Positions 10,573 through 21,021 of a DNA stretch of 64,000 bases are shown here, piece by piece. This stretch comes from Conus ventricosus (lineage: Eukaryota > Mollusca > Gastropoda > Neogastropoda > Conidae). The stretch spans positions 54,145,334 through 54,209,333 of the forward strand of contig CM031600.1 of assembly GCA_018398815.1 (NCBI GenBank), in the 5' to 3' direction. Under the pieces are notes generated by a model. That model saw nothing but the letters and a program-made list of their open reading frames with translations. It ran no database searches and had not been told where the DNA came from. Every line of letters begins with the position of its first letter. The first letter of the stretch is position 1. Both the position numbers and the translations under genes were made by a program.

Positions 10573-11225
10573 CGTAGTAGTGTTTGATAATGCGTTGAGT
10601 GCGGTTTTTTTTTTTTTTTTGACGCTTGATTATAGATCGTTTTACGGTTAAATTAATGAGTTTTTGCGCGTATGTTCGGATCGAATGCGTGGGATGAAAC
10701 GATTCGTGTATGCGTGTGCATGCGCGCGCGTTTTGGTCATTGCGTTTTAGATAGTTTTTTTTTTTTTTGGTTGTTGTTGTGCTACGCAGATAGAGATGCG
10801 TTTTGATGCATGCCGTTTTGGTTTTTTATGTAATAACCGGTCAAAGTTTTGCTGTAAAACAATAATTTGTAGTATGCGCTATAACGCGCCTCGTGTGGGG
10901 TGACGGGTCTCGTTTTAGCCGTGTCTTAAATGAAAAAAAACTGTATCGTGCATGCGCGGTGTTTGATCACATTTGGTGACTGTGTTTGGTGCATGTCGTT
11001 TTTTTTTTTTTTTGACGAAGTTTGCTGTGAAAAAAAAAATGATATAACGATCGTGCGGGTGGTGTATCAAGATATACCTTTATCGTGTGTGTATAACGTT
11101 TTTTTTTTGTGAAAAAAAAAAAATTTGATATAACGATCGTGCGGGGTGCTGTATCAAGATAACCTTTATCGTGTGTGTATAACGTTTTTTTAGTAACCAG
11201 GCTGGTTTTTTGTTGTTTGTTTTTT
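10230..11225. other. non-coding interval of the viral-like element: (GT)n and T runs
   Basis: No gene is seen between the kinase-like gene and the zinc-finger/polymerase gene. The interval has (GT)n tracts at about 10365-10421 and 10536-10571, several T runs (10603-10620, 10757-10769, 10999-11013) and the direct repeat described separately. Short 'ORFs' here are products of the dinucleotide tracts. Confidence 0.6.
11028..11187. repeat. two-copy direct repeat of about 80 bp
   Basis: The block from gtgaaaaaaaa through gatataacgatcgtgcgg, gtatcaagata, cctttatcgtgtgtgtataacg and a T run occurs at 11028-11109 and again at 11110-11187 with a few changes. Within each unit, ataacgatcgtgcgg and tatcgtgtgtgtataacg share cgt/acg-rich words that could pair weakly. 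It lies just upstream of the polymerase gene, which is where a regulatory or origin-like repeat would be expected in a viral genome; that role is inference. Confidence 0.75.
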
Positions 11226-11235
11226 TCGTTCTGTC

Positions 11236-11520
11236 ATGTATCAGCCCACCGGGTCCTTCCCGCTATACCTGCCCCCATTGTAAAGCGGAGTTCGAGGAAC
11301 GGGATGGTTAGAGGCGCATTTGCGAAACGACCATACCGTAGGGGGTAGTGGTATTTTCTTACCTGCGCCGAGTGCGGCGCACGATTTTCCAGGAATTGGA
11401 CTTTAAAAAGGCACCTAAAAAATGGCTGTCGCGGTAAAAAAAGAAAACGCCTCACAGCCCAAACCCCCCTCCTACTATAAAAACGCTCGAAATGGGAGGA
11501 AAAGGAAAAACGAGATGATG
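11236..11520 (+). pseudogene. two C2H2/C2HC-type zinc fingers at the start of the polymerase gene
   Basis: One frame reads YTCPHCKAEFEERDG; the histidine half continues in another frame (EAHLRNDH), giving a C-x2-C ... H-x4-H finger split by one frameshift. The second finger reads TCAECGARFSRNWTLKRHLK with a following N-G-C, a C-x2-C ... H-x4-C finger. A Lys/Arg-rich stretch (KKRKR) follows. Finger pairs preceding a family B polymerase are seen in invertebrate virus-like elements with DNA_pol_B_2 polymerases. The fingers probably contact DNA or RNA; the start ATG is likely 11236 but is one base out of frame with the first finger. Confidence 0.6.
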
Positions 11521-14500
11521 TGGACGGGTGGGAAGGGGTGATGATAGACGATCCGGATTTGGCGGCCGACTATAGGGATAATTGGGGGCGATTCGAACCC
11601 ATTCTTACACCGGGCCCAATCAGTCCATGTACAACGTGCGTTGGCGGGGGGATGGGACGGTGCCCCCAGATTGGGAAGAGGAGTTGCGGACGCGTTCGAG
11701 TCTCAAAACAGAGAGACGGGGGCCTTTAGGTTCTTTCACGCTAGTCAAAATAACGCTAGGGTTTTAGACGCCCCCCGTCTCGTTCAAAACGAACGGATTT
11801 TCGGGAATTTATTCCGAGCTCCAAAATCAGGATCTGTTAGAGTATGCGAGGCAACAGCGGCCGGACTTACGCTGGACGGTGCGTTGCTTGACTTCGACCA
11901 GCTTTTACCTGAATCCGCTCAGGGATTCTCGATCGGGTGTTGCGATCACCCCCTCCCCCCTCGCCTTTTGTCCAACAGGGGCGTGTACCCCCTGGTAGAG
12001 GATAAGAAGCATTTCTTTCCTTACGAAGATAACCTTGTGTTTTTTTCGCTGCCTGGCCCTGCACCGGGGGTCCTGTAAAGGGTTTACAAACTCCGGTGAA
12101 GGAGTTGGTTCGGCGTTGGACCCCCCCGGGACAATTCGGGGGCGTGACTCTGTCCGACCTGCCTCGGTTGGAGCGCCTCTTCGACGTGGCCGTAGACGTG
12201 TTCTCCTTGGACGAGGAGGAGGAGGGCTGTTTCGTACCTCGCGTAGAAGCCCCAGGGTCGACTCCCGTCCGCATGAGGGTACTCTTGTACAAAAAACATT
12301 TTTGCTACGTCTCCGACCTAAACAAAGCCACTAACTCTTTCGGATGCCCTCATGCGGGAAGCAGTGGAAGAAGCTGAAAGAGTTATCGCAACATGAAACG
12401 TATTGCGGGGGTAAGGTGAGGCAGTGTATTCGGGGGGCGTGTACCAGCGGCCTATGACCCCCTTGGAGACTTTGGCGGACAACGGGATTCGAACCCCTTC
12501 GAATTACGTGTACCCGTATAGGGCGACGTACGATTTCGAAGCGTTTCAGGTACCGCTAAAGAAGGGGATAAGAGCAAACCGAAAAGACCGAGTACCTGTA
12601 CGAGCACGTCCCTTTGTCCCTGAGCGTAGTGCGCGAACGTGCCCGGGTTCGAGGAGCCCGAGTGCTTCGTGTCGGAGGGCGACCCCGCAGGACCTGGTAG
12701 ACCGCATGCTGGCGCACCTTCGAGCCGCGTCGGATAAGGCTTACGACCTGCTAAAGAGGGGGAATTCAGCGGGGTGTACGATCAGATTCGAACCACGACC
12801 AACCCCGTGGATTTGACCCCGAACGAATGACGCGTCTTTTAGACGATTACTTGAAAGAACTGCCCGTGATCGGGTTCAATAGTTCGTCTTACGACCTAAA
12901 CCTGATCAAACCTTACCTGTTTAGAAACCTGGTGTTAGAGGGGCAGCGGAGGAAGAGGAGGATGAGCAGGGAGAAAAGGGAGAGCTGCGTTCGCGTTACG
13001 TGATCAAGCAAGGCAATCAGTTTAAGTGCGTATCCACTCCCAAACTCAAATTTTTGGATATCCGGTATTACCTGGCGCCCGGGTATTCTTACGATAAGTA
13101 CCTGAGGGCGTACGACGTGAGTCAGAGCAAGGGGTTCTTCCCTTATTCGTACGTCAAAAACCCCCTGACCGACCTCGATCCTGCCCGGGCTCCCCCCGCG
13201 CGAGGCGTTCGATAGCACCTTAAAGGGTACCACTATGTCGGAGGAGGATTACGATACTGCCTCTCCGTGTGGCGCGAAAAGGGGATGAGCGCGTTCAGAG
13301 ACTTTCTCGTCTGGTATAATAACCTGGACGTAGTCTCCTTCCTGGAGGCCCTAGAAAAACAGGTAGAGTTTTACAGGAGTTTGGGTATAGACATGCTCAA
13401 GGACGGGGTGGGCATTCCGGGCATCACCCTCAAATACCTGTTTCAGACTGTCCCCCTCGTCTACCCCCGATGCCCACTTCTCTTTAGTGGGACCCTCGCA
13501 CGCCGACCTGCACGAGGAGATGCGAGCGCAGATAGTAGGGGGGGCCGTCGTTAATTTACCACAGGTACTACGAAAAGGGAGTGACGTGGGTTCGGGGCGG
13601 CAAACTCGCTTCCTGTTTACTAGGCTTCGATTGCAACGCCCTGTACTTGTGGGCGTTGATGAGGGAGCAGCCCACGGGCGGGTTCGTCAGGCGTCGTAAG
13701 TCCAACGCTTTCAGGGCCGAAAAATGCGACAAATTCGGACAACAGCTCGGGAATGGCTAGAATGGGTGGCTCATAAAGAGGTAGAACGCTCAGGCACAAA
13801 TTCAACGGAAAAGAGAGGTGCTTGGGCGAGCGGAGAGTCCGGGTGGAGGACGGTGGGACCAGAGGGATAGGATGTGCTTTCAGTACAACGGTGCGTCCAC
13901 CACGGCACGCGTGTTGCACGACCGAGGCCTACACGTCCACCCATACAGCCACAAGTCCATGGCCGAGTTAAGGCGCGTACCGCAGAGACCACCAGGTACC
14001 TGAGGGAGGAGGTGGGCGTGGTGGAGATGTGGGAGTGCGAGTGGGCGACCATGAAGAGGGCCGATCGCGACCTGCGTCGCTTCTTACGACGTAAATGCCC
14101 CAAACTCAAGAGCCCGTTCCATGACGATGGAGAGGATGTGACCGTCTCCTCGGTCGTCGAGGCCGTAAAAAAAAGGTTCTCTGTTCGGCATCGTCCAGTG
14201 TGATATCGAGGTGCCCGAGTCTGAGGGTGCATTTTTCCGAGCTCCAGCCCGTCTTCAAAAACGTAGGTCGTGACCAGAGAGGACATCGGCGAGTTCATGC
14301 GTTCTTACGCGATCGAGCACGGCCTGTTGTCCCAGCCCAGGCGAGTGTTGGTGGGTAGCTACTTCGGTAAGGCCATCATGCTGATCACCCCTCTTTTGCG
14401 GTGGTACTTGTCCCACGGCCTGCGCATCACCGACGTGCAACAGGTGGTGGAGTACCGACCCGCGGCTTGTTTCAGGCCGTTCGTGGAGGCCGTCTCGGAC

Positions 14501-15350
14501 GCCAGGAGGCAAGGGGACGCTCACACCGGACAAGCAGATCCTGGCCGAGTCATCAAACTCATGGGCAATAGCGCCTACGGCAAGACGGTGACCAACGTAG
14601 CCACGCATAGAGACGTGAGTTTCGTGAGTCCCGACGAGCCCCTCTTCCGTAAATTAACCCCCTTAGCCGAGGATCTGCAGGAGGTAGAGACGACGAAGAG
14701 CCCCTTGCGTTGGAACTTGCCCGTGCAGATCGGATTTTTCGTCTACCAGTACGCCAAACTGCGCATGCTGAGTTCCATTACGACCTGATCGATCGGTTCG
14801 TATCCAGAGCCGATTACCAGGTGTGCGAAATGGACCGCGATTCCTTTGTACATGGCCTTGAGCGGGCCGGACTTCGGGTCCGTGATCAAACCCGAGCTAA
14901 GGGCCGAGTTTTACCGGGTGTACGACCTGTGGTTCCCGGCTCTGGCGTGCGAGGAGCACAAGGGAGTTCGCCGATGCTTTGGGGCGGTGGGATGAGGAAA
15001 AGGGGAATAGACCTTGTTGCTCTAGTAGAAAAAAGAGGACAAACGGGAGCCGGGGTTGTTCAAAGAGGAGTACAAAGGGGACGGAATCGTGGCCTTGTGT
15101 TCCAAAACGTACTTTTGTTTCGGTCCGGAAAAAAAACAAAGCCAGTAGCAAAGGGATCAATCAGAGACAAAACGACTTAACCAAACAAAAATACTTGAAC
15201 GTACTTACGACCCGCGAGTGCGGGTACGGGACGAACATGGGATTCCGTACGGACGGGGCGCGGGTGCACACGTACTCCCAAACGCGCGGGTCCTTGTCGT
15301 ACTTTTAACCCAAAGCGAGTCGTCTGTTCCGACGGCGTCAGCACCCGACC
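11521..15350 (+). pseudogene. family B DNA polymerase (protein-primed type), frameshifted
   Basis: Motifs appear in the right order on the plus strand. A pre-exonuclease region reads GGVTLSDLPRLERLF near 12140, then a VYQRPMTPLETLADNGIRTP segment. Exo I D-F-E is at 12532-12540 (in TYDFEAF), Exo II at 12878-12895 (FNSSSYD), Exo III at 13315-13329 (YNNLD), polymerase motif A at 13629-13646 (DCNALY), motif B at 14555-14580 (KLMGNSAYG), and motif C at 14830-14844 reads MDRDS instead of the usual D-T-D-S. The long gap between motifs A and B fits the TPR insertions of protein-primed enzymes, and DNA_pol_B_2 is the matching domain class. Open segments end and restart in new frames at least eight times (for example near 12070, 12420, 13215, 13550, 13760, 14200, 14790 and 14860). 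It would replicate the element's DNA; this copy cannot as read. Confidence 0.8.
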
Positions 15351-15402
15351 CATCCTGATCTAAAAAAAAAACGAATCAAGAACTCCCTTTTTTTTTATAC
15401 GT

Positions 15403-15580
15403 ATGCGTTCGTTTATCTAAACAGTAAAGGGCTGAATGTCTGAGGCTATGGTCGGGCCAAAACAGTATGCGTTCGTTTATCTGATCAGTAAAGGGCTAAT
15501 TGTCTGAGGCCAAAACAGTATGCGTTCGTTTATCTGATCAGAAAAAGGCTAAATGTCTGAGGCCATGGTCGTGGCCAAAC
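15403..15580. repeat. three-unit tandem repeat after the polymerase gene
   Basis: The phrase tatgcgttcgtttatctgat, followed by cagtaaagggctaa and tgtctgaggc, occurs at about 15403, 15466 and 15520. Units are about 63, 54 and 60 bp; the first and third carry an extra tggtcg.ggcc tail. It sits just beyond the polymerase stop and about 140 bp before the next LINE. It could be an intergenic or terminal repeat of the viral-like element. Confidence 0.75.
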
Positions 15581-15721
15581 AAAAAAAAAAGGGTTGTTGA
15601 TTTTTTTTTGTTGTGTTGTTTTTAGGGGTGTGTAACGGTTGTTTCGCTTGTGTAACGTAGCGCAACAAACAGTTTTTTTTCCCCTCCCTTTCATCGTATT
15701 CTTTTCGAATGGCTGCGCGAG
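15581..15721. other. short AT-rich spacer, nothing recognised
   Basis: Between the tandem repeat and the LINE 3' tail there are only A and T runs and no coding signal. The sequence gaatggctgcgcgag directly borders the (GATAA)n tail. Confidence 0.5.
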
Positions 15722-15812
15722 GATAAGATAAGATAAGATAATGTTGCTTATAGCCCAGCCGACCGCAAAGGGCCATATCAGGGCTGTCCACACGTTAAAA
15801 TCAACTCACCAG

Positions 15813-15860
<48 letters not shown>

Positions 15861-15929
15861 AACTTTCACACATCTTGTTAAATGACATCGTCTACAAACG
15901 CACCAGAAACTTTGTTAAAAATCTTTCAG

Positions 15930-16770
15930 CCGTAAAATCTTAAATCAGATAAAAAATGTTAATCTCTCTCAAAAACCCAAGGATCACGTCAGGCGGACAT
16001 CCCTGAACAGGATCTTCATGGACTCCGCTGTAAAATGTTTGTGTCTTACATCGTGCAAGTCCAACACTCTAAAAGAACATGTTTCATTGTGAGTGATGCA
16101 TGACATGGAATGCACCACGGAGCTTCTTCACTCTTTAAAAGGTAAGAATGGGTAAAATACGAATGGCCGGTGTGGCAGCCGCACAGAACCGTTTCCTCTT
16201 TACGCCCACACCGACGTAGATGGAGGAAGTCTTAAGGTTTGGACGGATCTGAAAGATTTGTTATTCGTCTGTGTGTTCCAATCCTCCTGCCAGAGGTCTC
16301 TCACATAATCGTTAATTTTGGGTTTTCACATCTGAGCGGGGATATAAGTGTTGGACAGTTTCTCTCTTGTGGCGTTCTTGGCAAAACCGATCAACCCATT
16401 TCGTTCCGGCCGATCCCAACATGGCCAGGAGCCCAAGCAAGAGTAATGTTGTAACCGTCCGCCTTAAACTTGCTAAAAAGTTCAAAAAAAAGTAAAAGTT
16501 CTGGATGCGAAGGTTGCGGCCAGCTATGGCCTCCAAAGCTGACAGCGAATCCGACAGAACCAGAAAGTCCCTCCTCGAAGAAAGGGAGATTATCTTCAAA
16601 GCCAGTACTAGAGCAGTAAGTTCAGCAGAATAGACAGAAGCATCTAAATGTATATGTTCCAAAAATATCTGAGAAGAGCCCCAGGGCAGTAGGCTGCACA
16701 GGCCACTCCATCCTCAGACTTGGAACCGTCAGTGAAAACTTTTTGATAGATGGGAATTTGGAACAGAGCT
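15930..16770 (-). pseudogene. LINE copy 2: RNase H and C-terminal knuckle
   Basis: Minus-strand frames read FTDGSKSEDGVACAAY (about 16752-16705), then AELTALVLALKII, FLVLSDSLSALEAIAG (the 'SDS..AL.al' box) and, after further shifts, a degraded GN.wVDR.a box. The C-terminal knuckle is present near 16100 as in copy 1 but out of frame. The RNase H would remove the RNA template strand. Confidence 0.8.
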
Positions 16771-16906
16771 CGGCATACAAAGCCTTGTACCCAGAGAGCT
16801 GGTAGACTCCTTACGGAAAGCTGCGAGATCGAAACTAATCTCTGGTGTGAAAAAGGTCCATGGAGGTTGATCCGGAAACTTGGAAAAATCGGAAACACCC
16901 CCAGGT

Positions 16907-17224
16907 CTATACCTGCATTCCGCACGTGAGGCTGCATACGAAGCCCAAACGGCGGAATACATTTCGGGTTTGTTTCAAACTTACTTTGGAACGGAGGGTC
17001 AAAACACAGTCATAGGCAGGATTCTGCGGTTCTGAGAACAGTCGGATGTAATAATTCAAAGACAGTTTCAGCCTGCGATTGGACAGTGAAGGTTCACCTG
17101 CCTCTGCGTACAGGCTGTACACAGGGGTGGTGCGGAACGCTCCAAGACAGAGACGAAGCCCTTTATGGTGGATAGGGTCCAAGAGTTTGAGGGGAAGATG
17201 ATCTTGCGGAGCCGTACACAGCAC
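16907..17224 (-). pseudogene. LINE copy 2: RT thumb/connection segment
   Basis: 105 codons read LDPIHHKGLRLCLGAFRTTP and RRLKLSLNYYIRLFSEPQNP, matching copy 1 at 5128-5796 almost residue for residue. It begins and ends in frameshifts. Confidence 0.85.
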
Positions 17225-17594
17225 AACCGTAGTCCAGCTTAGAACGACCAGGGCTCGAAAAGGTGCAACAATGTTTTCTTATCAGCGCCCCCGTCGGTGT
17301 GTGCTACGAAACCCCCAGAATATTCAGTGCCCTTTTTGGGAAGCAGTTTTGAGGGTTTTTAATATGGCTGAAAAGTTAAGTTTTGGTCAAAAATGACTCC
17401 CAGAAATTTGGCCTCTTTAACAGCTGGAATGGGAGATTTCCCTACTTGAAGTTTCCCGGGTCTGGAAAAAACAGACGGAAATTATGGAAGTGAATACACT
17501 GGGTTTTTGTAGCAGAAAAGGGTGAAACCGTTTTCATCCGCCCACCGATGGATTTTATCTACGCAAAGCTGAGCCTGCGCTGGACACTCGGGTT

Positions 17595-18523
17595 TCAGGC
17601 TACCAGTTGCGTAGCAGCAAAATCATCCACAAACAATGAGCAGTCTGAACCCTGCTGAACTGATTGAACAATGTTGTTGATCTTAATATAAAGAGGCAGG
17701 AATAGTATGCTCCCCTGTGGAACACCCAACTCCTGCTCGTGGACATCAGAGAGAGTGTGCCAACCCGGACCTGAACTGTCGTTCTGCCAAAAAATTTTTA
17801 ATAAAAAGCGGAAGATGACCTCGAAAACCCAGATCGTGGAGATCATGAAGTATCCCCGACTCCAGGTGGTACGTAGGCCCCTTTTCCAAGTCAAAGAAAA
17901 TTGCCACTGCATGCTGTCTGTTTAAAAAAGCGTTCCTAAGTGTAGATTCCAGACGAATCAAATGGTCAACTGTACTACGATGTTTGCGGAAACCACACTG
18001 TTCTTTCGCCAAAAGGCCATCGGTTTCGAGTTTCCACATGAGCCTAGCATTGACCATTTTTTCCATCAATTTACAGACACAGCTGGTCAAAGCTATGGGA
18101 AGGTATTAGATGGATTAGAAAGATCTTTTCCAGGTTTGGGGGGTGGGAAATAATGAGGGCTGTCCGCCAAGAGGGTGGAAAGCAACCTGTAGTCCAAAAC
18201 GGTTGTAAACCTTAACAGGAGTTCAGACCTTCTTGCGGAAGATGTTTCAATAGTTGATAATGTATGTCATCTATACCTGGAGAGGAATCGCTGCAAGAGA
18301 GTAAGGCAGATTTCAGCTCGTTAAATGTAAAAGGAAGATTGTAGTCGTCCATGTTGACGATTGAAAAAGTTGCAGGGTGATTTTCTTTTAGGGCTTTGTT
18401 TTTTGACAAAAGTGACCGATTTATTAGAAAAGAGTAGGAATTCTTTTCAATGGTTGAAGCAAGCAGATGAGCAACTGCTTTCATCTCTGTTATTATAGAA
18501 TCCAAAAACTGAAGATGGTTCAC
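17595..18523 (-). pseudogene. LINE copy 2: reverse transcriptase
   Basis: Three overlapping frames carry the RT. The first (18523-18212) starts with the region before the fingers (DSSPGIDDIHYQLLKHLP). The second (18090-17746) reads TSCVCKLMEKMVNARLMWKL and FFDLEKG in place of FFDLEKAYD, so motif A is damaged just after the catalytic D. The third (17912-17595) reads ELGVPQGSILFLPL (motif B) and SLFVDDFA (motif C). Frames change at about 18200 and 17750. Confidence 0.85.
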
Positions 18524-18999
18524 AGTGGGACAGGTGTTCTTTCCCTTTGAATTTCTTAATGATGTTCCACACCTTTTTCTTAGAAGTTTTTGATGTCAGC
18601 CTGGAGCCGAAGCTCTCCAGACCGACGTATACTGATTTTAAAAGTGTTATCTGATTAAAGCACGGAGTTTCTTGATGGGCTTCGAGCGTTTGGGACCCGA
18701 AGGTCGTTGGTATACCTGACGCTGAGCCCGTATTCTACTTTTGGAAATTATGTTGGCATTCTGAATCAAACCAGGGTGTTATTGGCATTTGAAGTTTGTC
18801 GGAAGACACTGGAATACAGGCTATAGGCGAAGCAGAAGCACATTTAATCATAATATTAGACAGTGATTCAGCTGGTCAGGACTCTAATAAAATCAGTGTC
18901 TGGAACTCCCTTGGAAAATAGTGGCTGCAAATAGATCCCAGTTTGCTTTCTTATAATTTAAATGCTGAGAGCCAGAGACGTGTTCAGTTATTACAGGTT

Positions 19000-19700
19000 T
19001 TAGCAGACAGGGAAATGGTCCACTTCCGGCAGATCGACATGGAACAGACCACTCAAAGTCCAGTAACCAGCGAGGGGTCACAAACCGACAATCTAAACAC
19101 ACGAAAGTGAACCTGTGGAATAATGGAGTAAGTTGCAGATATCCGTCGTTTCAGACAACACCAAATTCAAATCCGTAAGGACATCCTCAATCAGCAGACC
19201 TCTGAGAATGACGAAACGGTACTACCCCACAGAGGGTTGTGACCGTTAAAGTCACCCCACAGCAAAAAATGACGAGGGAGTTCCTCTATCAGACTGACAC
19301 GGTCCTGACGACAAAACCGTGACAGAAGGAGGTTAAATAAAAGTACAGGATTGACACAGTCTTGTGGAGAGTGACCTCGCAGCAACATCTTGAAGGGAGG
19401 TGACAGAGAGCGACAGGACTTATACAGTAGAGTTTTGTGTATGAGAAGGGCAACACCGCCCACCATCCCAACGTGGATGGTTGAGCCGATTTGAAAGAAT
19501 ATTAAAGCCAGAAAGAGTAAAGGTCTTCTGGCTTGAATTTTGTATATCCCTGAACAGCCACGACGGAAGGTTTTATTAGATTGGCACAAAAGCCTGCAGC
19601 CCTCAAGTTGGAATTTAGTCCACGATATTCCAATGAAAAATGTATTATCCTTGGTGCAGAGGGCGAAAAGAGGAAGAGGAAATCAGGTCAACTTCCTCTA
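19000..19700 (-). pseudogene. LINE copy 2: AP-type endonuclease
   Basis: The minus-strand frame at 19589-19191 reads MVGGVALLIHKTLLYKSC and LLWGDFNGHNPLWGSTVSS. GDFN with the following H-N-P-L-W-G is the metal/phosphate-binding motif of LINE endonucleases of the EEP family. The N-terminal part (LEYRGLNSNLRA.G..AN) lies in a second frame near 19640. This enzyme nicks the target DNA to prime reverse transcription. The copy is frameshifted, and sequence 18600-19000 between endonuclease and RT is too degraded to read continuously. Confidence 0.8.
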
Positions 19701-20142
19701 CAACGTCTGTGCTAAAGGTGTAAATTTTATTTGAGGTATTACTGGACTGTGTTGGTCATTCCAGACCTTGCTGGCAGACTTGCCAACAGGTGAAGAAGGA
19801 GGTCTGATTTGGGAGACGGAGGAGGTTTTTTCTTCTATCTCCTCCATCTCCACACTGGGTTGAACACCCTTGCCTGCAGGCCACGGGCACTGGGACAGAG
19901 AGTTGAGGGGATAATTGCTTGGTTTTTAATCTGCCCAGCAGCAGAATTTTGTAGACTGCTGGGCAGTCTTGAGGAGTGGCGGATTTTTTGCCGTCCACCA
20001 GGGGCCAGTCACTTTAGGTTGGGAAGGTGGTGGACCTTGCTACCACCAGAACTTACAGATCGTACTTGCTAATGTTTTACGAAAACGTAAAGTTATCTAG
20101 TCTGACAGCAAGACGACCGAGTTGAAACTGTAGGAACTTTCT

Positions 20143-21021
20143 TTACGCCGAAGCATATGAAGGATGCTGTCGGCGACTGACTGCCCACAACCTGCTTGCG
20201 GGCTTCGAAAAAGGAGATCTTCTTTCATTTTTGATTCTTTGAATAGCGGAATCCTGAAATCCAAAGAGGGCAGTTTCGAGAAGAGGAGGGAGTGGGTTGT
20301 CCACACCGCAGTTAGCACAATGTGCCGATCCAATGACACGGCCCATCATTGGGTTGCCTTGCCGCAAAACACCGCATACCTCTTGCCCTGAACAGCGGTC
20401 CCTGACATGGCCAAACTTCTGGCACCTGAAGCACCTCAGCGGGACGGAACATATAACTGAACATGAACATTCAAGTAACCAACTTTGATGACCGGAGGCA
20501 GCACAGGGTTGCAGAAGGTCAGAAAGAGGGTGTTGGTGGCCACTCTCTCTGAACCTTTCTTTACTGTCACCCTGCGCACCTCCTGTCACACCCTGGGATG
20601 CCAGCTCCGTCTTAATTTCTGCCTCTGATACACCAGATAAATCCCTGCAGCGAATCACGCCTTTTGATGAGTTTAACTGTTTGTGGGGAGTTACCCTGAT
20701 CTCCCTGTCCACAAGTTTCTTTGCCTTCAGCAGCTGTTCAGATTGTTTTGGTGATTTACACTGAATAAGAAATGAACCATTCCTCAACCTCTTGATGGAC
20801 CGAGGGTCACCTGCTAAAGCTTGAAAGCCCTTCTGTATGGCAAAAGGGCTCAGAGCTGAAAGGGGTCTTTCCTGCTCCGTCCCTTCCATCACGAGCCAGG
20901 AAGCCCAGAATCCTGTCCTCTGTCGTACCTCCATATCGGAATCACTATCTGAATCAAAATTCCCTGAAATAGGGGATGCAGCCTTCCTCTTTTTTGGGGG
21001 GATTGTTTTTGAAAAAGCCAT
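20143..21021 (-). CDS. LINE copy 2 ORF1, gag-like protein with CCHC knuckle
   Basis: 292 codons are open from ATG at 21021. The N-terminus is basic with an acidic/serine patch (KKRKAASPISGNFDSDSDSD). Residues about 70-110 (FQALAGDPRSIKRLRNGSFL) form the RRM-like portion common in I-type ORF1 proteins. A CX2CX4HX4C knuckle, CFRCQKFGHVRDRC, lies near residue 200, and further Cys pairs (CANCGVD) follow. ORF1 proteins bind element RNA and chaperone it. The middle (about 150-185) and the end after the knuckles look shifted in frame relative to family norms, so the protein may not be fully native. Confidence 0.8.
   Translation of the reverse strand: MAFSKTIPPKKRKAASPISGNFDSDSDSDMEVRQRTGFWASWLVMEGTEQERPLSALSPFAIQKGFQALAGDPRSIKRLRNGSFLIQCKSPKQSEQLLKAKKLVDREIRVTPHKQLNSSKGVIRCRDLSGVSEAEIKTELASQGVTGGAQGDSKERFRESGHQHPLSDLLQPCAASGHQSWLLECSCSVICSVPLRCFRCQKFGHVRDRCSGQEVCGVLRQGNPMMGRVIGSAHCANCGVDNPLPPLLETALFGFQDSAIQRIKNERRSPFSKPASRLWAVSRRQHPSYASA

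Larger units (their letters stand above)
8880..15580 (+). mobile_element. decayed DNA-virus-like (Maverick/adintovirus-like) replication module
   Basis: Four plus-strand genes in series look like a genome-replication set: a PC4-like ssDNA-binding protein (8921), a P-loop nucleoside-kinase-like gene (9396), zinc fingers (11236) and a family B DNA polymerase of the protein-primed type (about 11.5-15.35 kb). Such polymerases, with finger-like N-terminal extensions, occur in metazoan Maverick/Polinton and adintovirus-like elements. No integrase, packaging ATPase, protease or capsid gene is seen in the window, so assignment to a named group rests on the polymerase alone. Short direct repeats lie at 11028-11187 and 15403-15580. 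Many frameshifts indicate an old endogenous copy or heavy sequence error. It is bordered on the right by a LINE at 15722. Confidence 0.7.

Noticed and set aside
8880..15580. Herpesvirus-like or bacteriophage origin of the polymerase block
   Set aside because: Motif spacing (large A-B gap, KLMGNSAYG motif B) fits protein-primed family B enzymes of Maverick/adintovirus type, not the RNA-primed herpes type; the neighbouring sequence is animal repeats, not bacterial.
15403..15580. CRISPR array
   Set aside because: Only three directly adjacent units of unequal length with no unique spacers, in an animal genome.
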